Positions 43,021-54,519 of a stretch of DNA of 64,000 bases are shown here, piece by piece. The stretch is taken from assembly GCA_942159475.1 (NCBI GenBank), contig OW804095.1:148356808-148420807 (forward strand), read 5' to 3'. Source of the stretch: Sthenelais limicola. Its lineage: Eukaryota > Annelida > Polychaeta > Phyllodocida > Sigalionidae. Position numbers and translations under genes: made by a program. The notes beneath the pieces were generated by a model. The model did not search any database, was not told the origin of the DNA, and saw only the letters and a list, made by a program, of their open reading frames with translations. Every line of letters starts with the position of its first letter. Within the stretch, counting starts at the first letter, position 1.

Positions 43021-44080
43021 ATAAAAGGTCTTCCATACTTACGTATTATTAGCGTGGTTACACAGTGAGGTTCTTCTACTAAGTTTTCTAGTCTAATACA
43101 AATTAAAATAACAATAGGAATCCCAGAAATGTAATACCAATGTAGGTCTAGTATGGCATTGCTTGAGTTAGGTTTGATTATGATTTCCCTCAGAACTTCT
43201 GACACAAATTCCTCTAATTTAAGATAGTATCAAAATAATTCTGACACAAAATGGAACCAACAAACCCCTCTATACCTTACCAATACAGACTAATCCAGAA
43301 TCCAGCCAAATGTTGGCCAAAAATTATCAAACTTTCATCATCATGCCCAGACCGAAAAAAACCCTTGAGAGGAGTTGAGAGTGGAGGGCCTGGACTTGTA
43401 ATTGTCATTTGGCAGTCGGTCGACATGTGGCTGATTACAGTGTACACTGGGTCTATCATTAATCGATCACTGCATCCGTTATGAATGGAGGACAAGGATT
43501 GTGTCCAATTGTAGAGTAGGTCTGTGGGCTATGGCTTTAATTGTAACAAGCAGGCTTCATTACCCACTGTGTGTGTCTGTGATCAGGGTTGACTAGCAGG
43601 GCAAAGGGGTACCACCCAAATATGGGTGGGGTGGCATTGGGTGTACAATTAGAGTCGAACAAATTAGTGCAAAAGTCTGAAATTTTTTCTTCTAAGAGTT
43701 CTTAGAATTGTTCATGTAGGAATTCATTCATTTCCTAAAGTTGTTTTCACAGAAAAATCGATCAATAAAAACTTTCAGTAACTTTTTCCGTTTTTTCTTT
43801 CTTTGGTGCTTAGTAGATGGGAAGATCACTGAAAATGAACAAAACTCCCTTGAATTCCTTTAGTATCTTGCCAAGGCATCATTTCTCAGTGCCCAGTGCA
43901 CTCGACTGGATCATCAAAATATTGACTTTATCTATTAGATAGGTTTTAAAATTTAATTCCCTAAGACAGTGAATACCTTTTAGGGATAATGATTAGGGAT
44001 ATATTTTTTTTTATATATATTTATCTATTAGATAATAAAATATGTACATGTATATAAAATAACTTAACTTGAGGTGCGTA
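43020..44080. other. Unclassified stretch
   Basis: No gene, RNA or recognised repeat could be supported. Confidence 0.5.
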
Positions 44081-44312
44081 TGAAATAAAAGTTTGCAATA
44101 TTTCTGGGTACACAATTACTAGTAAAATAGTTAATTATACTCCATAGGATATGACCTTAGAAATGCAAAGATATATTTAATACACTATCTTGAAATTTGG
44201 TACATTCATTCATACGATTCCAAGCGCTAGATATCCCCAAAGAGGTCCTGTGAATAAAATACTTGTAAAATATTAATTTTGCTTCTTGTCTGTAACACAT
44301 CATATATATATT
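44080..44312 (-). mobile_element. Family B fragment, degraded
   Basis: AGTTTGCAATATTTCTGGGT through TCTGTAACACATCATATAT matches the family B right part, with a partly deleted terminus. Confidence 0.6.
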
Positions 44313-44763
44313 CCTATAGTAGAAATATCCAACTTAAGCGAGGACAATCTTATGTAAGGATTTCTTCTGCACAAAGCCCCAGGCCTCTATACGCTAGCAT
44401 TGAGTGTAGTAACTCCGATCATTAATCAAGCGTTGGGACCAAGCTGTCATGCCTTAGTTCAGTCCTGCAATCAATTTGTCATTAATCCTGCTGACATCTC
44501 ACCCAGACTGTCACTAATCCAAGACGTTGTCATAAATTACCCGCAGGCAATCAATAAGAGTGGCCAAAAACACTTAATTTATCAGCAATCTCCCACTAGC
44601 CAAGCTTTATTCAATCTAAGTCTGGATTAATTTCTGTAAAGGAGGAAAGATATGGATTTACCTTCCTAGGGGCTAGTCTCAAGATGGAATATTTTGTCAT
44701 TAATTACGAGGATTTGTTTGGTGTTTTGTATGGATAAAGTTGACAAGATGTGTACAGTTATAT

Positions 44764-45174
44764 GTGATGTGTTACAGAAAAATGAGTCATAAGTCGCAAA
44801 AAATAGATTTTGAGATACCATTATATTTGAAAAGATGAGATCAAGCCGATTCCAATGATAGTAAACAGTATAAAAACCTAATAAGTATTTCTAGATTTTA
44901 AGTTTGATATTTTCGTTTTTGAAAAAAAAGTTTCCAATATTTCTGGGGGTCAATAAACAGTAACTAAATGTAACTAAATGTATTCCATATGAGGACCTTT
45001 AAAACGAAAGGATATATAACATAGATTGTCCTGAAATTTGATATATCGATTGATGTAGCTATAAGTGATGAACTCCCCAAATATTAGAACATTCCAATTA
45101 TCTGATCTTGTGAAAAAACACTTTGAAAAATATCAAGTTTGCGACTTATGACGCATTTTCCTGAAACACATCAC
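44764..45174 (-). mobile_element. Family B element, complete
   Basis: Both ends are present (GTGATGTGTTACAG and CTGAAACACATCAC). The body is in the reverse direction relative to 14117. Flanks ATAT/ATAT. Confidence 0.9.
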
Positions 45175-45179
45175 ATATA

Positions 45180-46490
45180 GAGACTTCCCAGTCAATGTAT
45201 AGCGAGTTATTGATGTCAAAGTTGCTCTTAAAATAGATTTATTAGGTTTCAATGCTGACTGATCAAAGAAATAATCAATTAAAGTAATTGATCTGAAACT
45301 TAAATAGAAAGCTTTCATACCAAGATATCATGGGGCGAAATTGATCAAATACACAAAATAACCATAAAGAATTAATGAAATTAATTGGCCATGAATTAGG
45401 AAATTAATTTATGAGCAACTGGTTAATGACCACACTTGAGATAACAAAAGTTATTGATTCACAATACAGCACCAAGGTCCCGTCTTTTCATCATCATCTG
45501 TGACTGATTTATAGGCTCAAAGACTGAATTGAGGAAGTTAAAGTAAAACAGAAATACACAGATATGCCAAATATTCAGTATAATACCATTAAAATAATTA
45601 ACTTTCAAAAGTTTGAAATGTGCCTGTTGGTACGTACGAACCTAAATAGTATGGGAGAGGACACCAGCCGATATACAATTCGGTAATTCACAGACTTCAC
45701 CCTTCAAGTGTTAAGGAATTAGTCATACAAAACAATTCCACTTGGATATGGGAATGTGTCCGACATCCAATGAAACCCAATACCCAGAATTAATCTATAA
45801 ACTCTGAGCTTTTTTGCTCAAACATTGTGAAAGGCAATTATACATTTTGGATCGTGATAGGATTGATTGACCCACAACAATAAGGACAGGGGCTGGTATT
45901 TTAGTTGTGGTCTGTTTATAAGTGGTCCGACGTTTCGGGCATCATTTACCGTCATTATTAGACATTTTAATTTTACATTATTACATTTCATATTATCCAT
46001 TTTCTTGTGGCTTGACCCATAAATACATTTGCCTATAAAGCAGGAGTCTATGGCCACTATTGTTCCCGAGGTGATTGATTACCCATGCATGTTTTCCCCT
46101 GAAAGGACGTCTAGAGCTGTAATATGATATATCACATCTTAAATATATAGCGATACGTGAGTAATATATCACGCCCTCAAACCATTTCTCAAGTTCAGCT
46201 TCTTTCTATATCTGGGAAGAATATGTCAGTTTTCCATATGGGAGATTTTGTTTGATTATATTCACTTGCATTAAATTGTATTTCTGTTCTAAATTGATTG
46301 ATATGTCATATTATTGTGTCGAATACATTCTTGTTATACGCTGTATTGAAGGGCACATTTCTCTGTAGTGAGAAATCGATATAATGTGGGAAGTTCTATA
46401 ATCTTAAATGGAAATCCTGCAGTTTTCCTATATATCAAATAATAAGAGGAACAGATTGTGTCTGGTCGATAAAGTTTGGGAAGCCTGTAG
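45180..46490. other. Unclassified AT-rich stretch
   Basis: No gene supported. ATTAATGAAATTAATTGG-type AT repeats occur near 45370-45430. Confidence 0.5.
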
Positions 46491-46491
46491 A

Positions 46492-46856
46492 TTAAAGCTG
46501 CACTCTCAGTTAACAAAAGTCACAAATTGAACATTTCCTACTTTTTCTTCCATTCTTTCCCAACCCATCTAAAAGTTATTTGACCATAAATTTGGAGGGT
46601 TCTGTCTATTTGCTTTTGCTAAAGGCTTCTAGAACGTTCTAACAAATTTATATTTGGAGGACCTGTCAGAATCCTTTCCTTTCCTGTGATGACTTCACTT
46701 ATTATCGCTCACTGGCAGTCATTTTCTCTCTGCAGATTCTACTTCAAATTCTTGTATAAACATGTAACAGCAGCAGAATATTGATACATTCAGTCCTATA
46801 GTTCAATGAATATGTTACAATTCTGTTTGTCATAATAGCTAAGAATGCAGCTTTAA
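46492..46856 (+). mobile_element. Family C element, complete (TTAA-bounded)
   Basis: Type copy for family C: 365 bp with ends TTAAAGCTGCACTCTCAGTT and its near complement ending AGAATGCAGCTTTAA. Since TTAA is self-complementary, the element may be AGCTGCA...TGCAGCT inserted at a duplicated TTAA, as in piggyBac- or Kolobok-type transposons. No coding capacity. Confidence 0.85.
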
Positions 46857-47175
46857 AGTAGACATGAAGTTGTATGTTGTAGATGGCATGTCGGCAGGCA
46901 AGGAGCCATTTGCTGAAAGGATCAAATTGCCTCAATGTACATAGCTATTGTCAGTATTCATTTAACCTCCTCTCTCTTGTTCACTCAGAAAATGTGACAC
47001 TGAAAATACATTAGGAAGTGCAGTGCATCTCATAATCATATGAAGTCATATGCTCAACCATATATATGTGGGTTGGGGCATCAGTAAATGTACAATTCGT
47101 CTTCACCAATCCTCTCAAATTACCCAAATCTATAACAAAGATGAGGCTCAAAATACAATTCATCATAAATGAACC
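46500..47175 (-). repeat. Inverted duplicate of 12437-13100
   Basis: Contains the family C copy, about 200 bases of unclassified sequence and a family A end, as in the 12.4 kb block but inverted. This copy keeps the family C terminus that the other has lost. Confidence 0.85.
47066..47175 (-). mobile_element. Family A end fragment
   Basis: GCATCAGTAAATGTACAATT through GAGGCTCAAAATACAATTCA; the body stops near GAACCGATATTG. It shares its variant end with 12437-12494. Confidence 0.6.
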
Positions 47176-47194
47176 GATATTGTTATTATTATTA

Positions 47195-48010
47195 TAAGAT
47201 TTTATTTCCATTTCAAAATAACATACATGTTAAGTCAAAAGAAGAATGGAATTGGAATATTGTCTGTGCTAGTCACAGCTCTTCCGAATATCCCGTCGCT
47301 TGTTTTGATACAATAAAAATGTTCCAAGTAAAACAGCTGACTAGTGGACTATGCGTAACATAAGACATTAATATATTATGCATTGCCAAATATAACCAAT
47401 AAACCTAGTGTGTATCATTTATCAACCTCATTTAACACAATATAATGCTGAGTGAACATTTGAGGACATTTCCCTCGTCATTACTTGTGGTGCATCCCCC
47501 CCCCCCCCCCCCCCCACACACACACACCTCCGCCGGCTGTATGGGGGAATATCCAGGGTATTTTGTGAAATATAATTAAATCCCTGTGCTGAACTATAAA
47601 CAGCATGACAAGGTATCACAGCAGTCGGTGGTAGTTTATTCGAGGATCAGCGATAAAAGCTTTATTATGAAAGTGCTTAGGGAAAACATATTTAGGACAA
47701 CAAAAACAAGTGGGTGCTTGCTGAGCGGATCAGGAGTCAATGGCTATAAAGCATAATAATTACTGCCATAAAGACAGCTGCAGCACATTGACACACTAAC
47801 CCCAATATATGGGCCTTATCTCATGTTTTATTATTATCATTATTGACTTCTTTATCTGCCATAAATATGTTTTGGCAGCTCATTATTCTAGTCATTTGTC
47901 AATATTTATTTCTTCATCGCTTTCAGGCTGGGATATATGATCCAAACCCTCAATCATACTTCTTAAGGTAGAAAATAGGTAGTATAATGATTCATTGTAT
48001 AATGGATTAC
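47195..48010. other. Unclassified stretch with C-run and possible tail
   Basis: TTATAAGATTTTATTTCCAT near 47204 may be a minus-strand retroposon end. A run of 17 C followed by AC repeats is at 47497-47527. No gene supported. Confidence 0.4.
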
Positions 48011-48021
48011 TAATATTATAT

Positions 48022-48424
48022 GTGATGTGTTTTAGGAAAATGAGTCATAAGTCGCAAAATTGATATTTTTCAAAGTGTTTTTATCACAAGATCGCATTAT
48101 TGGAATGTTCTATATTTTGGAGGGTTTATCCCTTATAGCTATATCAATTGATGTATACATTTTCAGGACAATCTATGTAATATATCCTTTCGTTTTAAAG
48201 GTCCTCATATGGACTACATTTAGTTACTTTACTGTTTATTGACCCCCAGAAATATTGGAAACCTTTTTTTTTTCAAAAACGAACATATCAAACTTAAAAT
48301 CTAGAAATACTCATTAGATTATTAGACTGTTTACTGTCATTGGAATCGGCTTGATCTCATCTTTTCAAATATGGTGATATCTCAGAATCTATTTTTTGCG
48401 ACTTATTTTCCTAGAACACATCAC
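48022..48424 (+). mobile_element. Family B element, complete
   Basis: Both ends are present. The right end lacks about 7 bases (GACTTATTTTCC). Flanks ATAT/ATAT. Confidence 0.9.
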
Positions 48425-48560
48425 ATATTATATGGAGAGAATAGGACGAGGTAGCAGGGTTATTTATTGGACGAGTTTCTCCAGGGTTTAAATCAAATTC
48501 AGAAGATTTAGCTTTTAAAGAAGAATTGGGCAAATTCCATTCTAGAAAACTCTTTTAGGA
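48425..48560. mobile_element. Family J element, degraded
   Basis: GGAGAGAATAGGACGAGG and GGCAAATTCCATTCTAGAA match the outer arms of the element at 58258-58402. The central hairpin is lost. Confidence 0.5.
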
Positions 48561-48862
48561 ACTGAAGACGAATTATTTCATAAGAATGATTGTTTAAACA
48601 CGAGAAATGTACCTCCTGATAGAGCTATGATATTGATAGAAGAGGCTATCCAGAACCTTTACAAATGTACCTTTTAAGGGTTCGTTCTTTGGTTAGAACG
48701 TTCGTGTTCATGCTTTAACTAAGGTTTTGGGGGTAAAAAAGCATAACATTTAAGAAAAGATAAAATAAATATAGTTAAATATGCTAATATTTCCTGGGTA
48801 TGGTCAGTGAAACAAAAACACAAGTCCTTTTTGGACCAACACAAAAATGTGAAATCAAGTTT

Positions 48863-49333
48863 TTAAGGTGACTCAGTAGTGATTTTGGTTATTGATGAAT
48901 TTTTCTAAAATTTTTACCAATGATACTTGATATGAAATAATCATTATTGAGTGAAAAACAAATATAGGTCACCAGGCTAGTTTTCATGCTATGGCAGTAT
49001 GGAGATAGAAATAATTAATCATATTAATGAAATTCCTGATAAATATTTGATTTGAAAAAATAAAGGCTTCATAAATCTCAATGAACTTTCATATGGATGC
49101 AGCTATCATATTTACTAACTCACACACAAAAAATCCGAATGAATTTCCAGGCGGATCGTTTAATATTAAGACTTATTTGTATACATACTTTGTGTGCATA
49201 ATGCTTATATGCCCTGCTATGTGTATTGAATACACATTCACTGGTGCGTGAAAAACGGCAAAAGTTGTAACCCGCTACTCACGCTAGGCGTTGCCGCGCA
49301 CCCCGTTACATAATCACTACTGAGTCACCTTAA
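48863..49333. mobile_element. Family L: TTAA-bounded element with perfect ends
   Basis: TTAA followed by GGTGACTCAGTAGTGATT is mirrored exactly at the right limit (AATCACTACTGAGTCACC followed by TTAA). The 22-base match is perfect and the unit is 471 bp. TTAA at both limits points to piggyBac- or Kolobok-type transposition. The interior is unique here and non-coding, with a CG-rich patch near 49250-49305. Confidence 0.85.
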
Positions 49334-49579
49334 CCAAGAACAGGGGAAAGAAAATGTCTCTAACATTCTAACCAGGTGACCTTCCCATAGTTGGGAAAAG
49401 AATGAAGCTACAAGTAGAAAATGTTCTTTTGTTGACCAAAACCAGCTGGGTGTGCATCTTTAAGAGTTATGAGAAGCACCCATCAGGTATTTATGACCTG
49501 CAGGTGACAGCGTGACGCGGATGGGAAGGGTTTACGACTCAGTGTGACAGCTTTATATGCGTGTAAGGGAGCATGTGTC

Positions 49580-49625
49580 ATGTAGTAGGGTGTGCTGGCA
49601 GCCTGCCGGTGAGCGATATAAGAGG
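49580..49625 (-). mobile_element. Family C snippet
   Basis: CTGCCGGTGAGCGATATAAG resembles the family C core. Nothing else is preserved. Confidence 0.3.
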
Positions 49626-50216
49626 TACTTTCATTAGGTGGGCAGTCTAATGAATGCTAGGCTGCACCCTTATGAATACATGGATAGTACTTTTTTTTTA
49701 AAGCTTTTATTTATACTGGGTAGTTCAAGTCCCAGCAGTAGGGCTTTTCACTTGCCCCAGTTTTCTTTTGTACAATATTTCATTATATACAGGTATTTAC
49801 AGAGAGATACTATACAATTATGGTAGAGCGAAAAGGTGGAAGATAATTTGCTGTGCCACTCAATAGTGTTAGCTATACTTCCTTAATTATTAATTAAGCT
49901 TTCGTGTAATATAGTGAGAGAAGGTCAGAGAGATAAAAGGTGGAAGATAATTAGCTGTGCCACTCTTTAGTGTTAGCTTTACTTCCTTGGTTTTCTATGA
50001 CAGTCAAGAGAAAAAGAGAAAAAAGGCAGGAGTAGTTGGATTGATAAGATGTACTGATAAGATGTACTGCTTTGCCACTTGTATTTGAACCTGTGTATAC
50101 ATGTGTTAGCAGTTTAACTTCTGAGGTGTTAATAAATATTTTAGGGTATTAGACTGACAGATGTTAGTTTTGGTTATGGGTTATATTGGTAGGTATTAAT
50201 TGTATTAGTGAAAATT

Positions 50217-50845
50217 TTAGGTATAAAGTGTGTTTAGCCATATTTTTTTATTTGATTTGAAGGTTTCTATGGTACCGATATTCCTTTGCTTCGGGGATAA
50301 CTCATTCCATGCTCTGGCACACTTGATTTGGATTGTATTCTCACCATATCTAGTTTTAAAAGCAGGAATTTTTAAGGTAGGTGCTTCTTGTTGTCTAGTA
50401 TTTCTTTTGGGCTGGTTTGTAAAAGAATCATTTTTGCTTCTTTTATATGCTATTGATCTGAGGTGAACTATTCTCCTATGTATTAAAAGTGGGACTTTTG
50501 CTGTTGAATGGACTATGTTAGTTGGGGTTTCATATGGTAGGTTTAGTGTTAGTTTGAGTGCTCTATTTTGAAGCCTTTGGAGTTTATCAAGTAAGGGTTT
50601 ATTCGTATTATGAATTAATATATCTCCATAATCGAAGAAGGGGAGAATTTTTGTTTTGTAGATCTTAAGAGCTGAGGGTTTATCAATATATTTTCTGATC
50701 TTGTGTAACTGGTGAATTTTGTAAACTATTGTCTTTATTAGTTGTGATACTTGCTTCTTAAAATTTAGCCCTTCATCTATTGTGAATCCGAGGTATTTAT
50801 AGGTAGATACTTGTTTGAGCTTGAGCTTTGAGCTTTGAGATTTCC
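50217..50845 (-). pseudogene. LINE reverse transcriptase, C-terminal remnant
   Basis: The minus frame without a start reads VSTYKYLGFTIDEGLNF (the YLG region after the RT palm), then LPFFDYGDILIHN, LQRLQNRALKLTL, HRRIVHLRSIAYKR and IQIKCARAWNELSPKQR, and stops at 50217-50219. These features are typical of the thumb and C-terminal domain of CR1/L2-like LINEs. Endonuclease, fingers and the catalytic FADD-type palm motif are missing. Confidence 0.82.
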
Positions 50846-51823
50846 CAGTCTTTCAGCATTGGAAAACTCTACATCGACTTCCAGTGATTTGAATAATTCT
50901 TCCAAGCTTTGATCAATTGTCTCATCGTCTCTCTCTTCTAATCCTTTTACAATTATGCGCAAGTCCCTTGGTCTACTGGTTTGGGGATTATCCGCCTGCT
51001 TCATAGGTCCCAATAGGCTTCCTAGTGGAGGTGGGAGGGGGTTTTGTCTTGCATTGTTTGTTAGTGGTGGGAAGTTTGAGTTTGAATTCCAATTATCGAT
51101 GATGATTTTGTTTTCTGACATTTGCTTGGACAGATTATCAATTTTCGCTTGTAGATCAGCTAAATTCCCAGCAATGTTCGTATTGGATTGATCAATAGTT
51201 TTCTGAGCATTTGTAACTGAAACTAGATTACTAGTAATTGTTGATAGATTCGACTCATTCGCAGCAGAACGATTTGTCAAAATACCACGTATTTCATTTA
51301 CGCCGCTAATCACCTCATCCATTTTATTATCTCTTTCAAGAACTCTTTCCATTAACCTGTTCTGATTGTCAATAAACGATTGAAAAGATTGTTGACTTAT
51401 CTGAGTCGGTTGGCTGCTGAGTTGGGAGATTTGTTGGGAAGATTGTTGCGAAGTTGGTAGTTGTACGACCAATTGTTGGGGAGAAACTCCATGTTGCGGC
51501 TGGGTTGGATTTGGTCGTTGTTCGTTCATATTGGCACTTTGCTGGGGCATATTATTCTCAGTTCTTGTGTAAACATAGTTTTGTCCTTGGGAAAAGTTTT
51601 GATTATATCCCTGGTCCATTTGATGCACTTGCATTTGGTTTGGTTGGTGGTGGGAGGCTATTACGTAGTTTTGCGATTGGTTATGTCCTTGCATGTCTCC
51701 ATTCATATGGGTTTGCATGGGTTGAGGTGGGCCGTTCGAACCCATTATTTCCTGCATATCCTTGTCCGAGAAAAGATTTAGTGATTCTAGATTCCTATTT
51801 GACCTTGTGAATCTTAAAGCCAT
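50777..51823 (-). pseudogene. LINE ORF1 fused to RT-region DNA
   Basis: The 348-residue frame starts MALRFTRSNRNLES. An N-terminal Gln/Asn/Met-rich segment (to about residue 150) is followed by a predicted coiled coil (about 165-245: NRLMERVLERDNKMDEVISG.., ADLQAKIDNLSKQMSENK) and an RRM-like start (RDLRIIVKGLEERDDETIDQ, about 285-305), the usual ORF1 order. The RRM is cut after NAERLGNL. The last ~20 residues are out-of-frame RT sequence ending at a chance stop, so the frame is a deletion product. Confidence 0.8.
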
Positions 51824-52253
51824 ATGTAGAGGGTCCAGTATGTATTTCCAATGATCTGAGCTGCTTTGATTAACTTAAATCCGTTTTGAAACACCCAATT
51901 TGACGAAAAAACCTACGAGCGGTTCAGAGCGCGACCTAGCTAGTGTCCGCCATATTGCAACTCCTAAACTGCTTGACAATATCTGACAGTGCACACTTTA
52001 TATTCATAATATTCTATTCTTACACTAATACATTCACTCCTACCCTTGTTCACTTGTTCACAATCATAGAGGTCAGTAATGGAGCAACTCCACTAAGCAG
52101 TTTTGCTGTTGCGAGTAACTCTTGCGCTGCTGGTTTGGGGCGCTAAGCCAGGACAATACTTAATGACTCCACTGATGTTTTTCCCTCTTCTGTCATTGCA
52201 GTTTCAATCTGCAGTACATTCTCAATCCTAATATAATGACAAATGGAGCTGGT

Positions 52254-52488
52254 GGGTCAGACATTCAGAAAATATACAATTCACTTGCACAAATTTTCTG
52301 AAATAACCCAAATTTCAGACGAAAATAAAGTTCAAAATACAGTCCAACCTAACCATACAGACTGCTAGTATCAATGCAATGCCGAATATACTCAAATTTA
52401 CCTAGTATTGACCAAATTGCAGCCTAATTTAGCAGAATTCACAAAATTTGTAGAGCTGACATTTGTACATTTTCTGAAAATCTGACCC
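52254..52488 (-). mobile_element. Family A MITE, subfamily a
   Basis: Both ends carry minor changes. Flanks TGGT/TGGT, a GC-containing, non-palindromic duplication. Confidence 0.92.
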
Positions 52489-52499
52489 TGGTCTGAGAA

Positions 52500-53280
52500 G
52501 ACTCTTGATAGGTGGAGTAACATAGGTTCTTTATAATAATTGATATATGACCAGATCTATCAAACCACATATTGGCCACAATAAGCATCTGGTCTGGTGG
52601 AGCCATGCTCCTTTTTTCAAAGTCACAACTGCCGCAACAGATGCTGCTCCAGCCCCCGACAATATCGAAACATGTTGTCAGAGATCCTTCCTGCCTCCTC
52701 TCTGGCCTCTCTGTGGCACCTGACTCTTTTTGAGGTTTTGTAATATCACCTTAGATTCACAGAGTTGAGCGCCACAAAGATGAATCGGAAGCACCGCAAA
52801 TCAAGTACGCATAACTATGATATACATTTACTAGTACCAAGTTCTATTCACTCTCTGTTATATGCCCCCAGCAAAAGCAGAATATTGAAGTAAAAACAAT
52901 TATTCTGAACCAACATGAAACATCTAAAAGTTTGAATAAAATTGAATTGGTATCAAACATGCATGATAAATCGTTGTATTGCACCCCCTTCATTGCACCT
53001 CGTATAAAATGGTATGATAAGAGAGGCGCATTCATTAGTGTGACACTATAATAAATGGGCTGGCAGTATGCATACACCTCAATATCACAGCAATCCCTGC
53101 CGCCTCAGCCCTATCATTACACCGTATGGTCACCATAGAGTCAGCCAGGCCAGTGATTATCACTTGTAGCATGACTACATGGGCTACATTAGGGTTAGGT
53201 GGGGAAGGGCAGAATATGGTGGTGTTAAAGCTGGATTCCTGGTTAAACCGGCATTCTCAGTTATTACTGGAATTAATCTT
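52500..53280. other. Unclassified stretch
   Basis: No gene supported. TTAAAGCTGGATTCCTGG and CATTCTCAGTTATTACTGG near 53227 may be a family C terminal remnant. Confidence 0.4.
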
Positions 53281-53287
53281 ACCAAAT

Positions 53288-53695
53288 GTGATGTGTTCCA
53301 GGAAAATGAGTCACAAGTCGCAAAATTGATATTTTTCAAAGTGTTTTTATCACAAGATCGCTTTATTGTAGTGTTCTGATTTTTAGAGGGTATGGTACTT
53401 ATATTCATATAAATCTATGTAACAAATTTCAGGACATTGTATCAAATATATACATGCGTTTTGAAGGCCTTTGTGTGGAGTATATTTAGTTACTTTACTG
53501 GTAATTACCCATCCAGAAACATTGCAAACTTTTTTTTTCAAAAATAAAAATATCAAACTTAATATATAGAAATACATATTAGGTGTCCCAGTGTTTACTA
53601 TTATTGGAATCGGCTTGATCTCCTCTTTTCAGATATGATAATATCTCAAAATCCATATTTTGCGACTTATGACTCATTTTCCTAAAACGGATCAC
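53288..53695 (+). mobile_element. Family B element, complete
   Basis: Both ends are present. Flanks AAAT/AAAT in direct orientation; this copy proves the 4-bp duplication for family B. Confidence 0.92.
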
Positions 53696-53697
53696 AA

Positions 53698-54240
53698 ATG
53701 TTCTCATAGTATGACTTATCGGACTGTGTTTATTAATGTTCTGCTGCTGTAATATGTAAATTGAAGAATTAAAAGTTGGGTCGGCCAAGAGATAACGGCC
53801 ACCAGTGAGCGATACTACGGGAAGCCACCGCAGAAAGAAACTTTGGTGAAGTATAAATGTGGACTGAAGCCCTGTAGCGAAAATATCTGAACACAATTCT
53901 AAAATGTTGGTCAAATGACCTTAAGGGTCAGATTTCCAGAAAATGTACAATTGGCAGCTCTACACATTTTGTAAATTCTGCTAAATTAGGCTGAAAAATG
54001 AAGAATACCAAGTATATCTGAGTATATTTGGTATCACATTGATTTAATATATCAGTTCTGTTATGTTAAACTGCATTTTAAAGCTCATTTTTGTCTGAAA
54101 TCCGAGAAATGTGAGAGGATTGGTGAAGGCGAATTGTACATTTTCTGAAAATCTGACCCTTAAGCTGGGTTGGCAAAGAACTGAACAAAAAGTAGAAAAA
54201 CTTTTAATTTCTGACCGATGTTAACTGAGAGTGCAGCTTT
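53698..54240 (-). mobile_element. Family C element interrupted by family A
   Basis: TAGTATGACTTATCGGACTG through CCACCAGTGAGCGATACTAC and GTTGGTCAAATGACCTTAA, then, after the insertion, GCTGGGTTGGCAAAGAACTG to AACTGAGAGTGCAGCTTT. Removing the insertion and one TTAA restores a continuous family C sequence. Confidence 0.85.
53925..54159 (+). mobile_element. Family A MITE, subfamily b, nested in family C
   Basis: Flanks TTAA/TTAA. Other family C copies supply the empty site (ATGACCTTAA GCTGGGTTGG-like), so the 4-bp duplication is directly visible. Confidence 0.93.
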
Positions 54241-54281
54241 GACACCAGTCAAGAACTAAATATTTGTCTGTAGTGAATAAT

Positions 54282-54515
54282 GGTCAGATTTTCAGAAAAT
54301 GTACAATTGGCAGCTCTACACATTTAGTAAATTATTCTAAATTAAGTTGAAAAATAATAAATACAAGGTAAATCTGAGTAAATATGGTAAGGCTTAGGTT
54401 CAAATAATCTGTTTAGTTATTTCAAATTGTATTTTGGACTTCATTTCTGTCTTAAATGTGGGAAATTTGAGAGGATTGGTGAAGTTAAATTGTACATTTT
54501 CTGAAAATCTGACCC
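54282..54515 (+). mobile_element. Family A MITE, third sequence variant
   Basis: The first base of the left end is changed (TGGTC). The body (GGCTTAGGTTCAAATAATCT) differs from subfamilies a and b and is closest to the degraded copy at 16247. Flanks ATAA/ATAA. Confidence 0.87.
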
Positions 54516-54519
54516 ATAA

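Larger units (their letters stand above)
49688..51960 (-). mobile_element. Internally deleted non-LTR retrotransposon (LINE)
   Basis: On -, the order is 5' region, ORF1 (51823 down), an abrupt join near 50830, the C-terminal part of the reverse transcriptase ORF (to 50217), a 3' UTR of about 500 bases and a poly-A run (T-run at 49691-49700) preceded by AATAAAAGC. A 57-base block (GGTGGAAGATAAT..CTGTGCCACTC..AGTGTTAGC.) occurs twice in the 3' UTR near 49836 and 49944. The endonuclease and RT catalytic domains are absent, so the copy is non-autonomous. The 5' limit (about 51960) is estimated from composition; no target duplication was confirmed. Confidence 0.85.

Noticed and set aside
52201..52252. 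Possible exon FNLQYILNPNIMTNGAG after a TTGCAG acceptor, with a donor-like GTGGGT at the family A edge
   Set aside because: The phase does not join the exon at 40808, the donor lies in the MITE boundary and the pre-insertion sequence lacks a good donor.
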